A stretch of 5,570 nucleotides of DNA. Origin: Gammaproteobacteria bacterium. Its GTDB lineage: Bacteria; Pseudomonadota; Gammaproteobacteria; Tenderiales; Tenderiaceae. The number at the start of each line of letters is the position of its first letter. The first letter of the stretch is position 1. Shown here piece after piece: positions 1 to 5,570 of this stretch. The stretch covers positions 1-5,570 of the forward strand of contig JAJRWO010000074.1 of assembly GCA_024276775.1 (NCBI GenBank). The letters are read 5' to 3'. Made by a program: the position numbers and the translations under genes. The notes beneath the pieces were generated by a model. That model saw only the letters and a program-made list of their open reading frames with translations. It made no database searches and had not been told where the DNA came from.

Positions 1-1
1 T

Positions 2-1147
2 GAAGACATTGACGCACTGGTGAAATTTGCTCAAAACAACGCCATCACCCTGACCATTGTTGGCCCTGAAGCCCCCTTGGTGGCCGGCGTGACTAATGCT
101 TTCGAAGCAGCAGGCCTGCGTTGCTTCGGCCCTAGCGAAGGCGCCGCTCAACTGGAAGGTTCAAAGGCCTTTACCAAGGATTTTCTCGCCCGCCACAACA
201 TCCCCACGGCTGACTATCAAAATTTCACCAACATCGAACCAGCACTGGCCTATCTAAAAGAAAAGGGCGCGCCAATTGTCATTAAGGCTGACGGCCTGGC
301 AGCTGGCAAGGGCGTCATCGTCGCCATGACACTGGCCGAGGCCGAAACAGCAGTCAAAGACATGCTGGCTGGCAATGCCTTTGGCGAAGCAGGCCACCGC
401 GTCGTCATCGAAGAATTCCTTGGCGGTGAAGAGGCCAGCTTCATCTGCATGGTGGATGGCAAAAACATCCTGCCCATGGCCACATCACAAGACCATAAAC
501 GTGTTGGCGAAAACGACTGCGGCCCCAATACCGGCGGTATGGGTGCTTACTCACCCGCCCCCGTGGTCACCACTGAGATTCATGAACGCATTATGACTGA
601 CGTCATCGAACCCACCGTTGCCGGCATGGCTGCCGAAGGTAACCCCTATACTGGTTTTCTCTACGCTGGCCTGATGATCGATGCCAGCGGCATAGCCAAG
701 GTCATCGAGTACAACTGCCGTTTTGGCGATCCAGAAGCCCAGCCAATCATGATGCGCCTGAAATCCGACCTGGTTGAACTATGTAATATGGCCCTGGATG
801 GCAAACTCGATCAGGCCAGTGCAGACTGGGATTCGCGCTCAGCCCTCGGCGTTGTCCTGGCGGCAGGCGGCTACCCTGGCCGTTATAACAAAGGCGATGT
901 CATCAATGGCCTGGCCGATGCGGGTTCCACAGACGCCAAGATTTTTCATGCTGGCACAGCAGAAGAAAATGGCCAGACAGTCACCGCTGGCGGCCGCGTA
1001 CTCTGTGCTGCTGCGTTAGGCAACAGCGTCTCTGAAGCACAGGCCCAGGCCTATCAGCTGGCCGACAAAATCAGCTGGAATGGCATGTTCACGCGCAAGG
1101 ACATTGGCTATCGCGCCATCGTCCGCGAGCAAAACAAAAACACCTAG
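2..1147 (+). CDS. purD: Phosphoribosylamine-glycine ligase (GAR synthetase), 5'-truncated by window edge
   Basis: PurD joins 5-phosphoribosylamine and glycine using ATP to give glycinamide ribonucleotide, the second step of de novo purine synthesis in the cytoplasm. The frame is already open at base 2 (EDIDALVKFAQ), so the start lies upstream; the GTG at 20 is an internal Val codon. The 381 visible residues compare with about 430 for the family, so roughly 50 N-terminal residues are missing. Seen in order are the end of the N-terminal domain (TIVGPEAPLVAG), the ATP-grasp nucleotide-binding segment IKADGLAAGKG (bases 281-313), the family motif GPNTGGMGAYSP (521-556), the metal/ATP-binding segment EYNCRFGDPEAQP (707-745), and the C-terminal domain ending at a TAG. 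All expected motifs are intact. No terminator follows it, so read-through into tsaC is possible across the 112-base gap. Confidence 0.97.
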   Translation, partial: EDIDALVKFAQNNAITLTIVGPEAPLVAGVTNAFEAAGLRCFGPSEGAAQLEGSKAFTKDFLARHNIPTADYQNFTNIEPALAYLKEKGAPIVIKADGLAAGKGVIVAMTLAEAETAVKDMLAGNAFGEAGHRVVIEEFLGGEEASFICMVDGKNILPMATSQDHKRVGENDCGPNTGGMGAYSPAPVVTTEIHERIMTDVIEPTVAGMAAEGNPYTGFLYAGLMIDASGIAKVIEYNCRFGDPEAQPIMMRLKSDLVELCNMALDGKLDQASADWDSRSALGVVLAAGGYPGRYNKGDVINGLADAGSTDAKIFHAGTAEENGQTVTAGGRVLCAAALGNSVSEAQAQAYQLADKISWNGMFTRKDIGYRAIVREQNKNT

Positions 1148-1186
1148 ACCCTGAGAATCATCGTGCTGACAGAGTCTCATATATTG

Positions 1187-1201
1187 ATTCGTAGAACGAA
1201 T
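1187..1201. repeat. Short perfect palindrome in the purD-tsaC gap, possible dispersed intergenic element
   Basis: The 15 bases ATTCGTAGAACGAAT form two 6-base perfect inverted arms around a 3-base AGA spacer. A second nested pairing is possible between GATTC (1186-1190) and GAATC (1215-1219), which would fold 1186-1219 into a larger hairpin. There is no T-tract after either stem, so it does not look like a terminator. It could be an operator-like site, or a degenerate copy of the small palindromic intergenic repeats common in gammaproteobacteria. With only one copy in the window, neither can be decided. Confidence 0.35.
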
Positions 1202-1259
1202 GGAGCGTTGAGTGGAATCCTTGTGAGCACGAGTACTTGCAAGGTTTAGGTGACAGCCA

Positions 1260-1817
1260 ATGAGCCACTGGCATCTGCGCCAAGCCGTCAGCGCCCTCCA
1301 TGCTGGCGGCATTATTGCCTACCCCACCGAGACCGTTTTGGGCCTCGGCTGCGATCCACTCAATGACCGTGCTATTAAAAACCTGCTGACACTTAAACAA
1401 CGCCCACTCAAAAAGGGTTTGATTCTGATCGGCGCCCAATTGGAACATCTACTGCCATTTATCAATATTAGCGATGACAAGCTCTTGCAAAAATTGCTGA
1501 CACCGACGCCACAGCCCACTACCTGGGTGATACCTGCTCACCAGCAAACCCCCCATTGGCTTACCGGACAGCACGATTCAATTGCGGTTCGCATCACCTC
1601 ACATCCCATCGCCGCTGAAATCTGCAACCGCTTTAATGGTGCTATCGTCTCCACCAGCGCCAACCCGGCCGGGCTACCCCCCGCACGCTCATCGTTAACG
1701 ATAAAGCGTTACTTCAACGAGCAACTCGATTACCTGCTTCACGCCACCATTAAACCTGCTAACAAACCCAGTGAAATCCGCAATTTACTCAATAACAAGC
1801 GCTTCCGCGGTGGCTAA
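1260..1817 (+). CDS. tsaC: Threonylcarbamoyl-AMP synthase (YrdC/Sua5 family)
   Basis: TsaC makes threonylcarbamoyl-adenylate from threonine, bicarbonate and ATP. The TsaBDE complex then transfers the moiety to A37 of ANN-reading tRNAs (t6A). The 185-residue protein is the usual size of the short TsaC form (E. coli about 190), with no Sua5 C-terminal domain. Visible signatures are the N-terminal YPTETVLGLGCDP (residues 21-33), the KxR element K46-Q-R48 followed by KKGLILI, the VRIT strand with R111, the STSAN segment carrying S133-x-N135, and a typical C-terminus (SEIRNLL...RFRGG). The ATG is preceded by AGGTGA (1248-1253) at 6-base spacing, which supports this start. It sits between purD and hemF on the same strand. 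In Pseudomonas, tsaC and hemF are also near neighbours. Confidence 0.95.
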   Translation: MSHWHLRQAVSALHAGGIIAYPTETVLGLGCDPLNDRAIKNLLTLKQRPLKKGLILIGAQLEHLLPFINISDDKLLQKLLTPTPQPTTWVIPAHQQTPHWLTGQHDSIAVRITSHPIAAEICNRFNGAIVSTSANPAGLPPARSSLTIKRYFNEQLDYLLHATIKPANKPSEIRNLLNNKRFRGG

Positions 1818-1824
1818 AAACTGA

Positions 1825-1830
1825 TAGAAT
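1825..1830 (+). promoter_or_regulatory. Possible extended -10 promoter element for hemF
   Basis: TAGAAT at 1825-1830 is preceded by TG and one base (1822-1824), matching the extended -10 pattern TGnTAtAAT in all but one hexamer position. It lies just after the tsaC stop and 37 bases before the hemF ATG, leaving room for a short leader. The -35 region 16-18 bases upstream lies in the end of tsaC and shows no good TTGACA match, which an extended -10 can tolerate. This is inference from sequence alone; hemF may equally be read from upstream. Confidence 0.35.
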
Positions 1831-1867
1831 CGCTCAACCAGATTGACTGAAATTCGAGAAGGACATC

Positions 1868-2785
1868 ATGAGCGCACCGGACATCAATGCCGTCAAAGAG
1901 TATTTGCTACGCCTGCAAAGCAACATCTGTTACGAACTGGAGACCGAAGATAATGGCGGCCAATTCATCGAAGATACCTGGGAACGAGAACAGGGCGGTG
2001 GCGGCCGCACCCGTGTACTCACCGATGGCAAAGTATTTGAACAGGCTGGCGTCAATTTTTCCCAAGTCTTTGGCGACCAAATGCCGGCCTCAGCCACCGC
2101 CCACCGCCCCGAACTGGCCGGGCGCAACTTCCACGCCATGGGCATTTCTCTGGTGATTCACCCACGCAACCCTTACATCCCCACCTCACATGCGAATGTG
2201 CGCTTTTTCATCGCCGAAAAAGAGGGCGAAGAACCAATCTGGTGGTTTGGCGGCGGCTTTGACCTGACACCTTATTATCCATTTGCAGATGATGTCGTAC
2301 ATTGGCACCGTGTTAGCCGTGAGGCATGCACCTCCTTTGGCAAAGACATTTACCCCAAATACAAAAAGTGGTGTGACGAATATTTTTATCTCAAACATCG
2401 CGACGAAACCCGCGGTGTAGGTGGCCTGTTTTTCGACGACCTGAATGAATGGGGCTTCGATAAGAGCTTCGCCTTCATGCAGAGTGTCGGCAACCATTTC
2501 ATTTTGGCCTACCGCCCCATTGTCAGCCGCCGCAAAGATACCGAATACGGCCCACGCTAACGCGATTTTCAACTCTATCGCCGCGGCCGTTACGTCGAAT
2601 TTAACCTGATCTTCGACCGCGGCACCTTGTTCGGCCTACAAACCAACGGCCGGACTGAATCCATCCTGATGTCATTGCCACCACTGGTACGCTGGCAATA
2701 TAACTACCAGCCCGAGCCGGGTAGCCCAGAGGCAAAGCTATACGATAAATACCTGAAGCCACATGATTGGCTATCCGGTCAGTAA
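1868..2785 (+). pseudogene. hemF: Oxygen-dependent coproporphyrinogen III oxidase, interrupted by an in-frame TAA
   Basis: HemF oxidatively decarboxylates coproporphyrinogen III to protoporphyrinogen IX using O2, late in heme synthesis. The ATG follows GAGAAGGA (1856-1863) at 4-base spacing. From 1868 the frame gives 230 residues with clear family blocks: SHANVRFF (107-114), WWFGGGFDLTPYYP (125-138) and RGVGGLFFDDL (182-192). It then meets TAA at 2558-2560 (codon 231). The same frame continues without another stop for 74 codons to TAA at 2783-2785 and encodes the canonical HemF C-terminus: LYRRGRYVEFNL, DRGTLFGLQ, GRTESILMSLPP, KPHDW. Joined, the two parts total 305 codons against about 300 residues in E. 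coli. The position is normally Glu or Gln, so one base change (GAA or CAA to TAA) explains the stop. The truncated product would lack the DRG segment (residues 250-252), equivalent to human CPOX D400/R401, so it is probably inactive. A recent nonsense mutation and a base error are both possible; no restart site with a good ribosome binding site is visible after the stop. Confidence 0.88.
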
Positions 2786-2793
2786 CCCTCTGC

Positions 2794-2817
2794 AAAGGGC
2801 CTCAGTGGCCCTTTTTT
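2794..2817 (+). terminator. Rho-independent terminator after hemF
   Basis: AAAGGGCC (2794-2801) pairs perfectly with GGCCCTTT (2807-2814) around the five-base loop TCAGT, and the T-run continues to 2817. It starts nine bases after the distal hemF stop (2783-2785) and 234 bases after the premature TAA, which supports 2785 as the original gene end. Read on the minus strand the hairpin is the same but is followed by only three T residues. It could weakly stop the convergent operon as well, but is mainly a plus-strand terminator. Confidence 0.9.
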
Positions 2818-2879
2818 ATGGCATGCAAAATCACCTGTCACAGCCTTTAACAGAGCCCGACGTTATTTCGCACCCGTTC

Positions 2880-3599
2880 CTAATATTTTTTGAAACAAAC
2901 AACCTTCTTCAGCGGTGACAGATTGATCTCGTCGATAACGGTGCCGCTCCTGCTATCCAAAATCATTTTTATCGCAGCAGCAATATCATCGGCTTCGATA
3001 AAATTGCTTGAGTTTTTGCCAGGTTCAAAATCAAGCTCATCAAAAAATTCTGTTTTGACCATGCCGGGATTAATAATACTGACATGCACATTGCTATTAC
3101 TGCACTCTTGCCTCAGGGCTTGAGCAAAACCGCGTAATGCAAATTTACTCGCACAGTAGATGCTGCCTTTTTGTGTTCCTTCCAGCGCTGCCTCGGAACC
3201 CATGAAGATAATATTGCTATGGTTTAGTTTTTTTAACTGCGAAACAAAGGCACGGCAGATAAAGGCATGGCTGGTGAAGTTAAGATCCATTAGTTTATAA
3301 ATTTGTTTGTAGCTAAATTGCTCAAGTGAACCAAAGCGACCTTGGCCAGCACAATTGATGATGGCATCAATGTCAGTATGTTGTTTAGCCAGCGTTGTCA
3401 GCTGATTGGGAAATTTTTTTATGTCGCCCAAATCTAGTTCTATGGCAGTGAATTTGTCAGCACCAAAATCAGATTGACTGAAATCGCGGCCGATGCCGAT
3501 GACACGATGGCCATCCTGCATTAGTCGCTTGGCTGTGGCTCGACCAATGCCCGATGTGGCACCACTGATCAGGATTGTTCTTGAATTAGATATCATCAT
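2880..3599 (-). CDS. Short-chain dehydrogenase/reductase (classical SDR), substrate unknown
   Basis: This is a cytoplasmic NAD(P)-dependent oxidoreductase of the classical SDR family, 239 residues from the ATG at 3599, a normal length. It shows the Rossmann glycine motif SGATSGIG (residues 12-19), NCAG (82-85), and the tetrad N107, S135, Y148 and K152 (YCASK), so it should be active. An Arg directly after the second strand (GIGR, R38) suggests NADP(H). The C-terminus (TVIDEINLSPLKK) resembles YdfG-like SDRs, but this does not fix a substrate. The start is uncertain. ATGs lie at 3599 and 3596, whereas a TTG at 3608 has the better-spaced purine-rich site (GAAGAGAAG, 3613-3621), giving 242 residues. 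All these starts lie inside the 3' end of the upstream radical SAM gene (stop at 3586-3588), so translation is probably coupled. It is the last gene of the minus-strand operon, and its stop faces hemF. Confidence 0.93.
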   Translation of the reverse strand: MMISNSRTILISGATSGIGRATAKRLMQDGHRVIGIGRDFSQSDFGADKFTAIELDLGDIKKFPNQLTTLAKQHTDIDAIINCAGQGRFGSLEQFSYKQIYKLMDLNFTSHAFICRAFVSQLKKLNHSNIIFMGSEAALEGTQKGSIYCASKFALRGFAQALRQECSNSNVHVSIINPGMVKTEFFDELDFEPGKNSSNFIEADDIAAAIKMILDSRSGTVIDEINLSPLKKVVCFKKY

Positions 3600-4581
3600 G
3601 GCAGACAAACAGCTTCTCTTCAGGCATTAATTTTAATAGTTTATCGCGGCAAAAATTCAGCATTTGTTGTTCCAGTTCTGCTTCGTAAGAAACCATCATC
3701 TGTGATTCAGCTAACGGCCCAGAAAATAATTTTTCTTCAGGATAAAGCTTGATGATGTTACGGTAAAATCCTTGAGGCATGCGGAAGGTGCCAAGACTAA
3801 CAGAATGCAGTTGGTTTTTATTAATACGTGAAAACACTTGTTCAAAAAAATCGCCATAAATCTGTTGGTAGTTATCGCAATAAATAATGGGATCAAACCT
3901 CAAACCGATTGGCCAGCCCGCTTGCTGTAGCTTATCGAGTGCCTCAAGGCGCTTACTTAGCGAAGGTGCTTTGTGTTCCAACGCTACTGCCAAACTATCA
4001 GGCGAAAGGCTAAAGGCAACGATACAGTTTTGCATGGAATCGATTTCAAGCAGGCTGCGAATCTGGGTGCTCTTGGTACGCAGTTCAATATAGGCGTTAT
4101 CGAATTTTTTAAATATCGGCAGCGTATGTTTGATAAAGCCGGTGACGGGTTCCATTGCTAAGCTGTCGCAATCATAACCAGAAAAAAAATAGGCCGGTTG
4201 AGTTGATTCATTTATTGTTTGTTCGATGGCTGCGTCAAAGTCTTCATAGTTCACAAATAAAACATAATTCGCGGAGCGATACATACCCTGTAAAAAACAA
4301 TAACGACAGTCGTAAATACAGTTAAGCATATGAGAAAAATAATAATTTCGCTGTCCACCAATATTGTAACTAAACGGTGCTTCGAGAACAAATTTATTAA
4401 ATTTTTCGGCCAAAATAAGTGATGGCCGTTGCTTTTGCAAACGAAAATTTTGAGCCTTAGGGTTGAATACTTCACCATAGCGTTCGCAGGTCACCACACT
4501 GGCGCATGGAAAACGCTTTCGTATCATCACGCTACGAGGATGATCAAAGACAGCCTGTTCGATGTAAAGAGTTTGAATCAT
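3586..4581 (-). CDS. Radical SAM protein of the spore photoproduct lyase (SplB-like) family
   Basis: The 331-residue protein has the radical SAM cluster motif C88-x3-C92-x2-C95 (CIYDCRYC), which binds a 4Fe-4S cluster and S-adenosylmethionine. Placement of the cysteines near residue 90, the N-terminal LYIEQAVFDHP block, the cluster followed by FLQG, and overall length all match the spore photoproduct lyase family (about 340 residues). That family repairs the thymine dimer 5-thyminyl-5,6-dihydrothymine in spores; relatives in non-sporeformers are mostly uncharacterised. Aligned from memory with the Bacillus subtilis enzyme, the Tyr in the cluster motif is kept (Y94), the next is Phe (F96), and the hydrogen-donor Cys141 position falls on Y136, with C138 two residues on. 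The chemistry may therefore differ. Its ATG overlaps the TGA of the preceding nucleosidase gene (ATGA) and has no strong ribosome binding site, pointing to translational coupling. Family assignment is firm; the DNA-repair role is only a possibility. Confidence 0.9.
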   Translation of the reverse strand: MIQTLYIEQAVFDHPRSVMIRKRFPCASVVTCERYGEVFNPKAQNFRLQKQRPSLILAEKFNKFVLEAPFSYNIGGQRNYYFSHMLNCIYDCRYCFLQGMYRSANYVLFVNYEDFDAAIEQTINESTQPAYFFSGYDCDSLAMEPVTGFIKHTLPIFKKFDNAYIELRTKSTQIRSLLEIDSMQNCIVAFSLSPDSLAVALEHKAPSLSKRLEALDKLQQAGWPIGLRFDPIIYCDNYQQIYGDFFEQVFSRINKNQLHSVSLGTFRMPQGFYRNIIKLYPEEKLFSGPLAESQMMVSYEAELEQQMLNFCRDKLLKLMPEEKLFVCHDDI

Positions 4582-5381
4582 TTATCATTAAAACTCATGG
4601 GTAACGCCATAATTTTCTTTTCCAGCGTATGCAACAGAATTTTACTGTTTTTAGCATCAATAAAGTCCGCCAGATTGATGACAGTTTTGCTGCGGGCCTG
4701 CCAACGTTGCAATAACCGTTGCAATTTATGCTGTTGTGAAACGCTAAAGTGCCAGTGTTGTTGAAACTGTTTTATCTCCGGCGATATTTGTTGCTGTTGT
4801 TCCAGCTTAAATAGTTGCTGGATCAGTGTCTCAATGATATCGAGATTGGCGGTAATAATTTGCTCTGTTAATTGAGCTGAAACCTGTTCAACAGGATTGA
4901 CATGATTGTCAGAAATGACCTTAAACACCTGCACTAACTCGCTACTATTGAAGCGGCTGGCCATGGCATAAAAACCAGATGCTTCCATATCATAAGTGAT
5001 ATTGGCACTATAATCTGTTTGCACTTGATCAACACTGACAAGCGTTGCTGTTGGACAGGGGTGCTTGAATGGCATGGCTGGATACCAGGACTTGCCTGTT
5101 GTCGCATCCGTGATCTTGTGTGCCATTATCACCTCGCCAATATTTAAATGGCCGTGCCCGGCGATGCCAAGATTAAGCCAAGCATGTTTTTTTTGGGGTT
5201 CTGCGCCTTGCAGATAGGCGCAGGCTGCCGCAGCGGCACATTTGCCGATGCCAGCGATGATCAGGCATATCTGCTTGTTTTCGTAAATACGAAAACCATT
5301 TTCTACCTGGCGACCATTGAGACGGTACTGCTTGATGAGTGGTTTTGCCTCACAAGGCAGGGCGGCGACTATATGAAGCAT
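4578..5381 (-). CDS. MTAN/PNP-superfamily nucleosidase or phosphorylase with Gln-rich C-terminal extension
   Basis: The fold family cleaves N-glycosidic bonds of nucleosides: methylthioadenosine/S-adenosylhomocysteine nucleosidase (MTAN), purine nucleoside phosphorylase, HpnG. Of 267 residues, about 190 form the core. Visible are strand one with E11, AGIGK (43-47), NLGIAG (70-75), DMEA (131-134, E133) and ISDN (156-159, D158). E11, E133 and D158 match E. coli MTAN catalytic E12, E174 and D197, so hydrolysis of MTA, SAH or 5'-deoxyadenosine is plausible. The loop before DMEA is about ten residues shorter than in MTAN, so specificity may differ. Residues from about 190 onward are rich in Gln and likely helical, with no assigned function. 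The ATG at 5381 is chosen because AGGTG (5391-5395) lies nine bases upstream; a GTG at 5393 would put the start codon inside that site and add four residues. It overlaps the radical SAM gene by four bases. The exact substrate is not known. Confidence 0.87.
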   Translation of the reverse strand: MLHIVAALPCEAKPLIKQYRLNGRQVENGFRIYENKQICLIIAGIGKCAAAAACAYLQGAEPQKKHAWLNLGIAGHGHLNIGEVIMAHKITDATTGKSWYPAMPFKHPCPTATLVSVDQVQTDYSANITYDMEASGFYAMASRFNSSELVQVFKVISDNHVNPVEQVSAQLTEQIITANLDIIETLIQQLFKLEQQQQISPEIKQFQQHWHFSVSQQHKLQRLLQRWQARSKTVINLADFIDAKNSKILLHTLEKKIMALPMSFNDK

Positions 5382-5390
5382 GGGCTTTTG

Positions 5391-5395
5391 CACCT
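5391..5395 (-). promoter_or_regulatory. Ribosome binding site deciding the nucleosidase start
   Basis: On the minus strand the sequence reads CCAGGTGCAAAAGCCCATG. AGGTG at 5395-5391 is a good Shine-Dalgarno match nine bases before the ATG at 5381. This favours the ATG over the GTG at 5393, which is itself part of the AGGTG. The ATG also places the first residues (MLHIVAALP) at the usual position of strand one in the MTAN fold. Confidence 0.6.
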
Positions 5396-5417
5396 GGATT
5401 ATTGAACATCAATATTA

Positions 5418-5570
5418 TCAGTTCCATATTTTTGTGAGCGGCTTAAATTCACCTATGACTGCCTGGTTGTCGTATTTTTCCGCGCCCTTGAGCAGGATTC
5501 GTAATTTTTTCACCAGCACCTTGTGGGCGGCTGTCCGGCTTGATTCTGAGAGTTCGCAATTTTTGAGACA
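5418..5570 (-). CDS. C-terminal fragment of an unrecognised protein, 5' end beyond the window
   Basis: Reading in from the right edge on the minus strand, one frame stays open for 50 codons and ends at TGA (5418-5420), 36 bases before the nucleosidase ATG. The peptide is basic and mostly helical in character (for example KVLVKKLRILLKGAEKYD), ending PLTKIWN. The spacing and strand fit a first or earlier gene of the same operon. I do not recognise the family. The pattern of spaced leucines with a D..A step vaguely recalls the tails of hybrid sensor kinases, but this is too weak to name it. The plus strand also has a short open frame from an ATG at 5455 to the edge, so coding on the minus strand is likely but not certain. 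Confidence 0.5.
   Translation of the reverse strand, partial: CLKNCELSESSRTAAHKVLVKKLRILLKGAEKYDNQAVIGEFKPLTKIWN

Noticed and set aside
1180..1185. TATATT as a -10 box for a tsaC promoter
   Set aside because: No -35 match lies 16-18 bases upstream (the nearest, CTGACA at 1166-1171, is only 8 bases away), and there is no extended -10 TG.
1158..1448. Open frame of 96 codons on the minus strand across the purD-tsaC gap and the start of tsaC
   Set aside because: Most of it is antisense to well-conserved tsaC codons, its peptide has no recognisable features, and no ribosome binding site supports it.
2558..2560. TAA recoding or a variant genetic code explaining the hemF stop
   Set aside because: TAA is used as an ordinary terminator for tsaC (1815-1817) and the radical SAM gene (3586-3588), and no recoding structure is evident downstream.
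2186..2572. Minus-strand 128-codon open frame opposite hemF
   Set aside because: It is a shadow of the conserved HemF blocks with no supporting start signal or family resemblance.
2601..2795. Minus-strand open frame opposite the hemF 3' part
   Set aside because: It is antisense to the conserved HemF C-terminus, whose plus-strand reading explains the sequence completely.
4429..4764. Plus-strand 111-codon open frame across the nucleosidase/radical SAM junction
   Set aside because: It is antisense to two genes with clear family motifs. Its cysteine-rich end mirrors Gln/Leu codons of the nucleosidase tail.
5413..5418. AT-rich stretch TGATAATATT (minus strand) as a promoter before the nucleosidase
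   Set aside because: It has a -10-like look, but no plausible -35 hexamer at normal spacing, and it overlaps the stop of the upstream frame.
5455..5570. Plus-strand open frame from an ATG at 5455 running off the right edge
   Set aside because: The minus-strand frame over the same bases is longer, more protein-like and in line with the operon; no convincing ribosome binding site precedes the ATG.

Overview
The window looks like chromosomal DNA of a mesophilic gammaproteobacterium. The basis is the protein sequences (PurD, TsaC and HemF of proteobacterial type) and ordinary bacterial signals: Shine-Dalgarno sites, a rho-independent terminator, and ATG, GTG and possibly TTG starts. No species can be named from the sequence alone. 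There are no tRNA or rRNA genes, CRISPR arrays, insertion sequences or integrases.

Left half (1-2817, plus strand, GC-richer) carries housekeeping genes. The 3' part of purD (purine synthesis) enters from the left edge. After a 112-base gap holding a small palindrome comes tsaC (the t6A tRNA modification precursor enzyme). Then comes hemF (oxygen-dependent coproporphyrinogen III oxidase), preceded by a possible extended -10 promoter. The hemF frame is broken by a single in-frame TAA at 2558-2560. The remaining 74 codons downstream stay open and clearly HemF-like up to 2785, nine bases before a strong terminator hairpin. The gene is therefore a fresh pseudogene, a natural truncation, or a sequencing/assembly error. 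It is annotated here as an interrupted gene.

Right half (2880-5570, minus strand, visibly AT-richer) holds a compact gene set transcribed towards hemF. In transcription order these are: the tail of an unrecognised protein (5570-5418), a nucleosidase/phosphorylase of the MTAN/PNP superfamily with a Gln-rich C-terminal extension, a radical SAM protein related to spore photoproduct lyase, and a short-chain dehydrogenase. The nucleosidase and radical SAM genes overlap by four bases (ATGA), and the radical SAM and SDR genes overlap by 14 to 23 bases depending on the SDR start, so they form a translationally coupled operon.

The operon is the most interesting part of the window. A radical SAM enzyme of the spore-photolyase type occurs here in a probable non-sporeformer, coupled to an enzyme that has counterparts of the three MTAN catalytic residues and so could cleave 5'-deoxyadenosine, the usual radical SAM by-product. 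The position of the spore photolyase hydrogen-donor cysteine appears to be a tyrosine. I infer that this is a small metabolic or repair module whose substrate is not evident from the sequence.
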